DNA from: Dorea_D sp963559605
Lineage (GTDB): Bacteria > Bacillota > Clostridia > Lachnospirales > Lachnospiraceae
Length of the DNA stretch: 58,964 bases
Direction: 5' to 3'
NCBI GenBank assembly: GCA_963559605.1
Contig: CAUWLL010000016.1
Location: 1-58,964, forward strand
In this document: piece after piece, positions 43,048 to 50,988 of the stretch
How the letters are laid out: the number at the start of each line of letters is the position of its first letter
Position numbering within the stretch: position 1 is the stretch's first letter
Notes under the pieces: generated by a model
Databases searched by the model: none
Told to the model about the DNA's origin: nothing
Seen by the model: only the letters and a program-made list of their open reading frames with translations
Program-made: the position numbers and the translations under genes

Positions 43048-43880
43048 TGGGTATTGGATTAAACTATAAAAATGAGGAGCATATTTTTGAGGAAAAGACA
43101 GTGAATGGAGTGCCGTTTCTTTCCTATCCGATGTTGGAGCAGACCGGTGTCGTCAATCACGGATTTTCAACCAGATTGGGAGGCGTCAGCAAAGGGCACT
43201 GTGCGACGATGAATATCAGCACTACCAGAGGGGACGATCCAAATGCCATCGAGGAAAATAAAAGGCGTATTGCAGCGGCAATCGGAGTGTGTGCGGAAAA
43301 TATGACGTTTACTCATCAGACCCATACCACCAACGTGGCGGTCGTGAAGAAAGAAGACCGTGGCAGGCGCTTTGCGGAGACAGACGGGATGATCACAAAT
43401 GTTCCGGGGATTTGTCTTGTGACATTTTATGCGGATTGTGTACCGCTGTTTTTTGTAGATCCGGTGAAAAAAGCGATCGGGCTTAGTCATTCCGGCTGGC
43501 GGGGAACTGTCGGAAAGATGGGAAAAGTCACTGTGGAGAAGATGCGGGAGATATACGGAACAAATCCGAAGGATGTATACGCAGCCATTGGTCCTTCTAT
43601 TTGCCAGGATTGCTATGAGGTGAGCGAGGACGTCATTGAGGCATTCAAAGTCTCTTTTGATCCAAGTATCTGGGATGCGCTTTTTTACAAAAAAGATAAC
43701 GGAAAATATCAGTTGAATCTGTGGAAAGCCAACGAAGCGGTGTTTTTGGAGGCGGGTATCCCCAAAGAACATATTGCGGTGACGAATGTATGCACCCATT
43801 GTAACCCGGAATTATTGTTTTCTCACAGGGCGACCGGAGGAGACAGGGGGAACTTAAGCGCCTTTCTTGCATTGCGATAA
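43047..43880 (+). CDS. pgeF: YlmD/PgeF-type multicopper-fold purine nucleoside phosphorylase
   Basis: 277 residues, laccase-domain/YfiH family, now assigned either to peptidoglycan editing (PgeF) or to purine nucleoside phosphorylase/adenosine deaminase activity. Conserved: GVVNHGFSTRLGGVS, TFTHQTHTTNVAVV, LVTFYADCVPLFFVDPVKKAIGLSHSGWRGTV and TNVCTHCNPELLFSHRATGGDRGNLSAF, with the zinc ligands (H near 92, C/H pair). Start ATG 43047 overlaps the yraN stop; TTG 43044 is possible. Confidence 0.9.
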   Translation: MGIGLNYKNEEHIFEEKTVNGVPFLSYPMLEQTGVVNHGFSTRLGGVSKGHCATMNISTTRGDDPNAIEENKRRIAAAIGVCAENMTFTHQTHTTNVAVVKKEDRGRRFAETDGMITNVPGICLVTFYADCVPLFFVDPVKKAIGLSHSGWRGTVGKMGKVTVEKMREIYGTNPKDVYAAIGPSICQDCYEVSEDVIEAFKVSFDPSIWDALFYKKDNGKYQLNLWKANEAVFLEAGIPKEHIAVTNVCTHCNPELLFSHRATGGDRGNLSAFLALR

Positions 43881-43896
43881 CAGGAGGAATAGATGT

Positions 43897-44781
43897 ATGG
43901 ATGAAACAACGAAAGAAGAAGTTGCCGAAGTTACCCAAAGTGCCGCGGCAGAGGTGGGGAGGCTTACGGAGTATATACAGGAACATATTCCCACAATCGT
44001 TGCATTTGGGGTAAAAGTGTTGATCGCACTGGCTTTTTTCTGTGTCGGAAGAGTGGTGATCAAATGGATCCGAAAAATCGTAAATACGTCTTTAGAGCGT
44101 TCCAGAGCAGATAAGGGCGTGATACAGTTCATAGATTCTTTGCTGAAATTCGGACTGTATTTTCTGTTGATCTTTACGATTGCGACGAAATTCGGACTGG
44201 ATGCCGCATCGGTGGCGGCTTTGATCGCGTCCGGAGGTGTGGCTATCGGTCTTGCATTACAGGGAAGTCTCTCGAATTTTGCGGGCGGCGTATTGATTTT
44301 ACTCTTAAAGCCTTTTGAGGTAGGAGATTATATTATTGAGGATACTAATAAAAATGAAGGTACGGTGAAAGAGATCCAGATTTTCTATACGAAGCTCAGT
44401 ACCATTGACAACAAGACCATTGTGATTCCAAACGGAATGCTCACGAACACAAGTTTGATCAATACAACGGCTGTAGATGAAAGAAGGCTGGATCTTAAGA
44501 TTGGCATTTCTTACGAGTCTGACCTGAAAAAAGCAAAGTCGGTGATAGCGTCTATATTGCTATCCGATGCGTCGGTTTTAAAAGATCAGGAAGTCAATGT
44601 GTTTGTAGATGATCTGGGCGATCATGCGGTAGTGCTGGGTGCAAGAGCATGGACGAAAAACGAGGATTTTTGGGAAGCGAAGTGGAGGATTCTGGAAGAA
44701 ATAAAAGAGCAGCTGGAAGCAAACGGTATCCAAATTCCTTATCAGCAGATCACAGTACACAGAGCAAATGAGAAAATGTAG
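43897..44781 (+). CDS. mscS: Small-conductance mechanosensitive channel (MscS)
   Basis: 294 residues. Three N-terminal membrane helices (IPTIVAFGVKVLIALAFFCVG; FGLYFLLIFTIA; VAALIASGGVAIGLALQGSLSNFAGG as the pore-lining TM3), then the beta domain with the KPFEVGDYI block and the C-terminal alpha/beta cytosolic cage. Opens under membrane tension after osmotic downshock. ATG 43897 is preceded by AGGAGG; an ATG at 43893 is in another frame. Precedes the tRNA gene. Confidence 0.93.
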   Translation: MDETTKEEVAEVTQSAAAEVGRLTEYIQEHIPTIVAFGVKVLIALAFFCVGRVVIKWIRKIVNTSLERSRADKGVIQFIDSLLKFGLYFLLIFTIATKFGLDAASVAALIASGGVAIGLALQGSLSNFAGGVLILLLKPFEVGDYIIEDTNKNEGTVKEIQIFYTKLSTIDNKTIVIPNGMLTNTSLINTTAVDERRLDLKIGISYESDLKKAKSVIASILLSDASVLKDQEVNVFVDDLGDHAVVLGARAWTKNEDFWEAKWRILEEIKEQLEANGIQIPYQQITVHRANEKM

Positions 44782-44811
44782 GAGGAAATGTAGGAAGAAA
44801 TGAAAAAAAGC

Positions 44812-44839
44812 TTGCAAATCTTTACAAAACAGTTATAAT
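44812..44839 (+). promoter_or_regulatory. Promoter of the tRNA-Thr gene
   Basis: TTGCAA (44812-44817), 16-bp spacer, TATAAT (44834-44839). An 11-bp hairpin (44843-44853 with 44859-44869, one G-U pair) occupies the short leader in front of the tRNA. Confidence 0.6.
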
Positions 44840-44878
44840 ATTAGTTGTGGCTTACGTAAAGCCGCAACTATAAAATAA

Positions 44879-44951
44879 GCTGGAATAGCTCAGTCGGTAG
44901 AGCACTTCACTCGTAATGAAGGGGTCGTCGGTTCAAGTCCGATTTCCAGCT
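44879..44951 (+). tRNA. tRNA-Thr (anticodon CGU)
   Basis: Full cloverleaf: acceptor GCTGGAA (44879-44885) pairs with TTCCAGC (44944-44950), D arm with GCTC...GAGC, anticodon stem CTTCA/TGAAG around loop CTCGTAA with anticodon CGT, and T arm containing GGTTCAAGTCC. Discriminator T at 44951; the 3' CCA is not encoded. Confidence 0.96.
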
Positions 44952-44969
44952 TCTTGAAAATAGTAAATG

Positions 44970-45001
44970 AGAGACTTTACGGATTCCGAAAGTCTCTTTT
45001 G
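44970..45001 (+). terminator. Terminator after tRNA-Thr
   Basis: AGAGACTTT (44970-44978) pairs with AAAGTCTCT (44989-44997), then TTTTG. Confidence 0.75.
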
Positions 45002-45057
45002 TAATATTACAAATAAAAATGTTTTATATGCCCCGTGCATAAGAGAGGAGAAAAGCA

Positions 45058-47220
45058 TTGAAAGAACACACAATTGGAAGAGTAACAATCCCTACAGATG
45101 TGGACGTAGTTCCGGAGACATTAGAGCTTGTAAAGCGTTGGGGGGCGGATGCAATCCGTGACTGTGACGGAACAGACTATCCGGAGGAATTGAAAAATGT
45201 AGATGCCAAAGTGTATTCTACCTATTATACAACGAGAAAGGATAATGAGTGGGCAAAAGCGAACCCGGATGAGATTCAGCAGATGTATATTATGACACCG
45301 TTTTATACTGCGGTAGGGGAAGAGCTGTCCATTCATTTGATGAACCATCTGTATCCGGATATGTTGAAGGTCAATGACAGAGACGATATTACAAGATGGT
45401 GGGAAGTGATTGACCGTACGACCGGAGAGGTTGTACCGACTTCTCAGTGGAGTTATGACGGAAATACCGGAGACGTTACTATTCGTGGGGCAAAGGAATT
45501 TCATGATTATACCGTAAGTTTCCTTGCTTACATTATGTGGGATCCGGTACATATGTACAATGCTGTGACAAACGGCTGGACAAATTTTGAGAAGCAGATT
45601 ACGTTTGATGTACGTCAGCCAAAGACGAAAGAATATTCCATGAATCGTCTGAGAAATTATATCAAGGAAAATCCACATATTGATGTGATCCGCTATACTA
45701 CATTTTTCCATCAGTTCACTTTGATCTTCGATGAACTGGCGAGAGAAAAATACGTAGACTGGTATGGATATTCTGCATCTGTCAGCCCGTATATTCTGGA
45801 GCAGTTCGAGAAGGAAGTAGGATATAAATTCCGCCCGGAATACATTATCGATCAGGGTTATATGAATAATATTTACCGTATCCCGAGTAAGGAATTTCGT
45901 GATTTCCAGGATTTCCAGAGACGTGAAGTGGCAAAACTTGCCAAAGAGATGGTGGATATTACTCACGAATGCGGCAAAGAGGCGATGATGTTCCTTGGAG
46001 ATCACTGGATTGGTATGGAGCCTTTCCTGGATGAGTTTAAGTCTGTAGGTCTGGACGCCGTAGTAGGAAGTGTTGGAAATGGGTGTACCCTTCGACTGAT
46101 CAGTGACATTGAAGGTGTAAAATATACAGAAGGCAGACTTCTTCCGTATTTCTTCCCGGATGTATTCCACGAGGGAGGAGATCCGGTAAAAGAGGCGAAG
46201 GTAAACTGGGTAACTGCAAGACGTGCGATCTTAAGAAAGCCAATCGACCGTATCGGATACGGCGGTTATCTGAAGCTGGCAATGGAGTTTCCGGAGTTTA
46301 TCGACTATGTAGAGAGTGTATGTGAAGAGTTCCGTGTTCTTTATGAAAATATTAAAGGTACAACACCATACTGCATAAAGAAGGTGGCAGTATTAAACAG
46401 TTGGGGCAAAATGCGTGCATGGGGAAATCACATGGTGCATCATGCGATCTACCATAAACAGAACTATTCTTATGCAGGCGTCATCGAGACATTGAGCGGT
46501 GCGCCGTTTGACGTACAGTTTATCAGCTTTGACGATCTGCGGGAGAATCCTGAGATTCTGGACGACATTGATGTCGTTATCAACGTAGGCGGGGCAGATA
46601 CTGCATTTTCCGGTGGAGCAGACTGGACGGATGAGAAGATCATTACCGCAGTCAAGAGATTTATTTACAATGGCGGTGGATTTATCGGTATCGGAGAGCC
46701 TTCCGCACATCAGTATGAAGGACATTTCTTCCAGCTTGCGACTACAATGGGTGTGGAAAAAGAGACTGGATTTACGCTGAATGTAGACAAGTATAATTGG
46801 GAAGAGCACGATCATTTTATCAAAGAAGACTGTACAAAAGAGATTGATTTCGGAGAAGGACAGAAGAATATTTTTGCTCTGGACGGAACAAAGGTACTTG
46901 TACACCATGATAAAGAGGTGCAGATGGCAGTTAACGAATTCGGAAAAGGTCGCTGCGTATATATCAGCGGACTTCCGTACAGCTTTGAGAACAGCCGTAT
47001 TTTATATCGTTCTATCATCTGGTCCGCACATGATGAGGAGAACCTGCATAAATGGTTCAGCACAAACTTTAATGTAGAAGTACATGCATATGTGAAAAAC
47101 GACAAATACTGCGTGGTAAACAACACATATGAGCCACAGAAAACAACTGTTTACAAGGGAGATGGAACAGGATTTGATGTGGAACTTGAAGCAAATGAAA
47201 TTATCTGGTATGAGATTTAA
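45058..47220 (+). CDS. gnpA: 1,3-beta-galactosyl-N-acetylhexosamine phosphorylase (GH112)
   Basis: 720-residue cytosolic phosphorylase that splits galacto-N-biose or lacto-N-biose with phosphate into galactose 1-phosphate and GalNAc/GlcNAc. The N-terminal RWGADAIRDCDGTDYPEEL, MTPFYTAVGEELSIHLMNHLYPDM, and the barrel segments DWYGYSASVSPYILEQF and FLGDHWIGMEPF agree with GH112. Close relatives act on galactosyl-1,4-L-rhamnose, so substrate is not certain. Starts at TTG 45058 behind AGAGGAG. No sugar transporter or lnp partner genes adjoin; a chemoreceptor follows after 43 bases. Confidence 0.9.
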   Translation: MKEHTIGRVTIPTDVDVVPETLELVKRWGADAIRDCDGTDYPEELKNVDAKVYSTYYTTRKDNEWAKANPDEIQQMYIMTPFYTAVGEELSIHLMNHLYPDMLKVNDRDDITRWWEVIDRTTGEVVPTSQWSYDGNTGDVTIRGAKEFHDYTVSFLAYIMWDPVHMYNAVTNGWTNFEKQITFDVRQPKTKEYSMNRLRNYIKENPHIDVIRYTTFFHQFTLIFDELAREKYVDWYGYSASVSPYILEQFEKEVGYKFRPEYIIDQGYMNNIYRIPSKEFRDFQDFQRREVAKLAKEMVDITHECGKEAMMFLGDHWIGMEPFLDEFKSVGLDAVVGSVGNGCTLRLISDIEGVKYTEGRLLPYFFPDVFHEGGDPVKEAKVNWVTARRAILRKPIDRIGYGGYLKLAMEFPEFIDYVESVCEEFRVLYENIKGTTPYCIKKVAVLNSWGKMRAWGNHMVHHAIYHKQNYSYAGVIETLSGAPFDVQFISFDDLRENPEILDDIDVVINVGGADTAFSGGADWTDEKIITAVKRFIYNGGGFIGIGEPSAHQYEGHFFQLATTMGVEKETGFTLNVDKYNWEEHDHFIKEDCTKEIDFGEGQKNIFALDGTKVLVHHDKEVQMAVNEFGKGRCVYISGLPYSFENSRILYRSIIWSAHDEENLHKWFSTNFNVEVHAYVKNDKYCVVNNTYEPQKTTVYKGDGTGFDVELEANEIIWYEI

Positions 47221-47263
47221 TTAGCAGAATACGAATGAAATAACTTACTTTGGGGGAATAGAC

Positions 47264-47443
47264 GTGAAAAGTACAGAAAGATGCGGGAGTTTTTTCTCAG
47301 GCATCAAGAAAAAGCTGAGAGGACGTATTGCATGGAAGATTATTGTTCCGGTAATAGTTGCTTTATTTGCGATATTTACTATTACGGTCATTGGTTCTAC
47401 TTATATGGCAAGCAAAACAGTAATGACCGGCGGAAAAGCGTAG
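47264..47443 (+). pseudogene. 5' part of a chemoreceptor gene, ended by an in-frame TAG
   Basis: From GTG 47264, behind a GGGGG/GAATAG site, the frame encodes 59 residues: a basic head (GIKKKLRGRIAWK) and one membrane helix (IIVPVIVALFAIFTITVIGSTY), exactly the first membrane segment missing from the following receptor. It stops at TAG 47441-47443; the same frame continues without a break into the receptor, starting with ATG at 47444. The intact gene would be 47264-49411. Confidence 0.75.
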
Positions 47444-49411
47444 ATGGTGAATCTCGCGCAAAGGAATGCCTCTATTTTTCAAGGCGTATTTGATTTTCTG
47501 AATTCTTCCGGAAACGGTATTTCTAAAATCATTGAGGAATACGACGATGCTGACGGTAAGAAAGAAGAAAAGACGTATACAAGTCCTTTGTCAGGTAAGC
47601 CCTACACAAAGACAGATTATGAGCGTGAGATTTCTTTAGTGGACGTTCTGGAAGCAACGATGTCTGATTATCAGGCGGTCCATCAGATTGGCGTGGCTTT
47701 TGAGCCTTATGCTTTTGATAAAGACATAGAATCCTACAGTGTGGCGGTACATGATGATGGAGACGGTCCTGCTGCAGGAATATACAAGGATTATAAAGCC
47801 TATAGTGAAGAATTGTTTTATTCTATGGCGAAAGAGAGTATGGCTCCGGTAACAACTCCGATTTACGGGGATGAGGATCATGAAGCATTGATCACGGTTT
47901 CTTATCCGGTGATTCGAGAGAATAAGCTGGTATGTGTGATTTTCGTAGATGTAAACCTGCCTTATCTTACAGATAAGCTGGGAAACAGTGGTGAAAATCG
48001 TTTCAAGTCTCAGGTCATCGGTCTGACTTCTCCAGATGGCATGATACAGTACTGTAATGTGTTTGACGCATTGGAGGCGCAGAACAGTGTATTTTTCCCA
48101 TTTGGTGAAAGAAAAGATGAACTTGCGAAAAAATTACAGTCTGACAGTGCTTTTACTATGACGAGTAGTGCGGACAGTATTTATGCATTTGAGCCGATTC
48201 AGGTTGCCGGTGGCAATTGGTGGGCGTTTACAGCCGTTGATATAAGTGAGTTGAAGTCTTTGTCGTCCGGTTTGATCACGTTATTGATCGTTCAGCTTGT
48301 TCTTGCGCTGATCGTGCTTGTGGTGTTATCTTCTTATCTGATACATCGCAGTATGAAGCCGATTACAGAGCTTCGTAATAATCTGAGCCTGATCAAGCAG
48401 GGATACATCTCTAAAACAGATGTGAAGCACGAGAGCGAGGATGAGCTGGGACAGCTTGCTTCTGATATTCGGGATATTAGTGATGGGTTGAAAGTAGTTC
48501 TGGGAGAGCAGAGCAAGATTTTAAGCAGCTATGCAGCCGGTGACTTCAGTTCCGTACCAAAAGAAACGGAGGCTTATGTGGGAGAGTTTTCCACATTAAT
48601 GAACGCAAATGTCCAGATGACTCAGAATATCAGCGAAGCGTTCCGGGAAATAGACAGCGCTGCGAATCAGGTGGCGGCAGGTTCTTCCCAAATGTCAGAC
48701 AGAGCGCAGGAAATGGCGCATGGAGCTTCCACACAGGCAGATTTGATGGAGAGGCTTTCCGGCGCTGCCAAAGACATCTTCGAAAAAGTAAAACATACGT
48801 CGGAACAGACAGAAAATGCGGATATGCAGTGTCAGACTGCCGGAAATAAGCTGGACGAAAGCGGAGAGAAAATGCATGGACTTGTTTCTGCCATGGATGA
48901 AATTACGGAAAAATCCGGGGAAATCCAGAAAATTGTTAAAACGATCGATGATATTGCATTCCAGACGAATATACTTGCACTGAATGCGGCTGTGGAAGCT
49001 GCCCGTGCAGGAGAGGCAGGAAAGGGTTTTGCAGTAGTGGCGGATGAAGTCCGCAGACTGGCAGGACAATCTGCCGATGCGGCTAAGAATACACAGGAGC
49101 TGATAGAAAGTTCTGTGGAAACGATAGAGAGAGGAAGTGTACTTGTGAAGGATACTTCTCGGGCGCTGGAAGAGACCGCAGAGTATGCCGGAGGCATGAT
49201 GAGCTCTGTGAAAGAGATTGCCCGGGCTTCTGTAGAACAGGCTGAGGCCGTATCTCAGATCACACAGGGAATAGACCGACTCTCCGGGGTGATACAGACC
49301 AATTCCTCCATTGCAGAGGAAAGCGCCGCAACCAGTGAAGAACTGGCAAGCCAGGCAAATATCATGAAGAGCATGATAGCAAGATTTAAAATTTCAGATG
49401 AAAGAGAGTAA
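47444..49411 (+). CDS. Methyl-accepting chemotaxis protein (lacks TM1 because of upstream TAG)
   Basis: 655 residues: an extracellular Cache-like sensor (1-270), second membrane helix (about 276-300, LITLLIVQLVLALIVLVVLSS), HAMP (301-353) and the long coiled-coil signalling domain (400-650) with the conserved tip EAARAGEAGKGFAVVADEVR (517-536). Begins at ATG directly after the TAG, with only a weak ribosome binding site, so expression would depend on reinitiation or readthrough. Without TM1 the sensor would not be exported correctly. Otherwise the gene is undamaged, hinting that the stop is recent or the sequence has an error. Confidence 0.85.
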   Translation: MVNLAQRNASIFQGVFDFLNSSGNGISKIIEEYDDADGKKEEKTYTSPLSGKPYTKTDYEREISLVDVLEATMSDYQAVHQIGVAFEPYAFDKDIESYSVAVHDDGDGPAAGIYKDYKAYSEELFYSMAKESMAPVTTPIYGDEDHEALITVSYPVIRENKLVCVIFVDVNLPYLTDKLGNSGENRFKSQVIGLTSPDGMIQYCNVFDALEAQNSVFFPFGERKDELAKKLQSDSAFTMTSSADSIYAFEPIQVAGGNWWAFTAVDISELKSLSSGLITLLIVQLVLALIVLVVLSSYLIHRSMKPITELRNNLSLIKQGYISKTDVKHESEDELGQLASDIRDISDGLKVVLGEQSKILSSYAAGDFSSVPKETEAYVGEFSTLMNANVQMTQNISEAFREIDSAANQVAAGSSQMSDRAQEMAHGASTQADLMERLSGAAKDIFEKVKHTSEQTENADMQCQTAGNKLDESGEKMHGLVSAMDEITEKSGEIQKIVKTIDDIAFQTNILALNAAVEAARAGEAGKGFAVVADEVRRLAGQSADAAKNTQELIESSVETIERGSVLVKDTSRALEETAEYAGGMMSSVKEIARASVEQAEAVSQITQGIDRLSGVIQTNSSIAEESAATSEELASQANIMKSMIARFKISDERE

Positions 49412-49433
49412 TCAAAGATTATAATTATGTAGG

Positions 49434-49468
49434 CAGGAGATGTGCAGGAAGTGCATCTCCTGTTTTTT
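49434..49468 (+). terminator. Terminator after the chemoreceptor gene
   Basis: CAGGAGATG (49434-49442) pairs with CATCTCCTG (49454-49462), followed by TTTTTT (49463-49468). Confidence 0.75.
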
Positions 49469-49737
49469 GGATCACAGATCAGTATCGTTTTTGACACCGG
49501 CGTTCCAATAGATTAATTACGGCGTAGAGCCCCATAGACATCATACACAGAAGCACAATACTCATAAGAAGCCAATCCATTTTAAAGAGCTGTGCGGGGG
49601 AAAAGATACTTTGACTATTGATAAATAAAATATATTTTTCCTATACCATTATAGGAATCGCTTTACATCTCTGTTTGTGAGATGTTTTTTTGTACGTATT
49701 TTTACATAGAAAAGACATTACATATAAAAAATTAGAG
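49469..49737. other. Intergenic stretch with a possible 33-aa minus-strand membrane peptide
   Basis: No strong gene. On the minus strand 49479-49580 an ATG-initiated frame encodes 33 residues with one hydrophobic helix (LLMSIVLLCMMSMGLYAVI) and a basic tail; it lacks a clear ribosome binding site. AT-rich DNA begins here (from about 49600), matching the mobile-looking region to the right. Confidence 0.3.
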
Positions 49738-49875
49738 ATGAAAACAGTAAAGATAAATGTCAGCTATAAAAACAATTATCAGCATTGTGACAAATACTGT
49801 CCACGTACAAGAGTAAGATGTATCAACAAGAAGAAACAATATAACGAGAAAATGAGAAATCAATATATGATGTAG
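49738..49875 (+). CDS. Small Cys-containing protein of unknown function (45 aa)
   Basis: Reads MKTVKINVSYKNNYQHCDKYCPRTRVRC and ends with a basic, Asn-rich tail. The HC-X3-C...C pattern could bind a metal. The ribosome binding site is poor (only GAG near the ATG), so it may not be translated. It ends 15 bases before the MoxR-type gene and could be co-transcribed with it. Confidence 0.4.
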   Translation: MKTVKINVSYKNNYQHCDKYCPRTRVRCINKKKQYNEKMRNQYMM

Positions 49876-49890
49876 AGAAAGGGAATATAT

Positions 49891-50955
49891 ATGAATTTAC
49901 CATTAAGTGTAACTCAGGAAGAGTTGTCAGAAGTATTATTAAATGTGGCGCCGATTAGACCTGTTTATATATGGGGAGCGCCGGGAATCGGAAAGTCAGC
50001 TTTAGTAGAGCAATTTGCAGAGAATGTTGGACTTCCTTGTGTATCATTACTTGGAAGTCAGCTTGCGCCAGAAGATATTATTGGGATTCCGCAGGTAAAA
50101 GGAGAAACCTCAGAATTTCTCCCACCAAAAATGATTGCAAGAAAAGAACCTTATGTTTTATTTTTAGACGAATTAAATGCTTGTTCGCAAGAGGTACAGA
50201 AAGCGTTTTATAGCTTGATTTATGAGAAAAGAGTGGGAGAGTATCATTTGCCGGAAGGAAGTATTATTATTGGTGCGGGAAACAGAATGCAGGACGGAGC
50301 TATTGTAAAGACTATGTCTTCTGCGCTGTTGAATCGTATGTTTCATGTACAGATGAAAGTTGATGCCACACAATGGCTTACATGGGCATATCAGAACGAC
50401 ATTCATTCATGGGTAACGGATTATATTACACAGCGTCCTGACCATTTATTTTCAGAACCGCCAAAAACAGAGGAACCGTATTCTACACCTCGATCATGGC
50501 ATATGTTGAGTGATATTCTGAAAGAATATGGGGCTGGGAAAAAGAAAGTGGAGGAAACCGTTGTACGGATGTTGGCATATGGATGTATTTCTGCTTCACA
50601 TGCAGGAATGTTTGTGGCATATACGAAACAGTTAGGAAATAAGCACCTTTTAAATGATATTATTAAGGGCATAGAAAAGTTTCCATCTAAACCGCAGGAA
50701 CGGGATGTGTTGTACTTTTTGGCACAATCATTTCGGGCAAAACTGATTCATGAATTGCCAATAAATAAACAGAAGATGAATCAGGAGGCACAATATCTCG
50801 CACACAGAGCCAAAGCTTTACTTAAAGAACTGTCTGCTATCAATTATGAAATTGCTCAGATGGTTGTTTCTTCAGAAGACGGAGAGACGTTGCCAGATTG
50901 GTTTATGGTAGAAATAGTAAGAGATCTTCCAAGACTTGCAAAATTGGCAGGATAA
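49891..50955 (+). CDS. MoxR-type AAA+ ATPase
   Basis: 354 residues. Walker A GAPGIGKSALV near residue 31-41, Walker B VLFLDELNA near residue 88-96, sensor-type AGNR near 128-133 (GAGNRMQ), and ALLNRMFHVQM as the arginine-containing element; a helical C-terminal lid follows. MoxR ATPases remodel proteins together with a VWA partner, and the next gene encodes one. The pair lies in the AT-rich accessory region. Start ATG 49891 behind GAAAGGGAA. Confidence 0.88.
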   Translation: MNLPLSVTQEELSEVLLNVAPIRPVYIWGAPGIGKSALVEQFAENVGLPCVSLLGSQLAPEDIIGIPQVKGETSEFLPPKMIARKEPYVLFLDELNACSQEVQKAFYSLIYEKRVGEYHLPEGSIIIGAGNRMQDGAIVKTMSSALLNRMFHVQMKVDATQWLTWAYQNDIHSWVTDYITQRPDHLFSEPPKTEEPYSTPRSWHMLSDILKEYGAGKKKVEETVVRMLAYGCISASHAGMFVAYTKQLGNKHLLNDIIKGIEKFPSKPQERDVLYFLAQSFRAKLIHELPINKQKMNQEAQYLAHRAKALLKELSAINYEIAQMVVSSEDGETLPDWFMVEIVRDLPRLAKLAG

Positions 50956-50988
50956 GAACAGGAAGTAATTGTGTAAGGAAGAAAAAGG

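Noticed and set aside
43893..43896. Earlier ATG for mscS
   Set aside because: It is in a different frame from the channel; the in-frame ATG is at 43897.
44879..44951. tRNA-Thr as attachment site of the right-hand element
   Set aside because: The AT-rich mobile-looking region begins about 4.7 kb further on and no copy of the tRNA 3' end was seen near its apparent left edge.
45121..46170. Long minus-strand open frame (349 codons) opposite the GH112 gene
   Set aside because: Antisense shadow of a secure gene; composition is Ile/Arg/His/Cys-rich and no motif is recognised.
47281..47493. Short plus-strand open frame across the start of the chemoreceptor
   Set aside because: Out of frame with the GTG-initiated receptor start, which has the better ribosome binding site and encodes a proper membrane helix.
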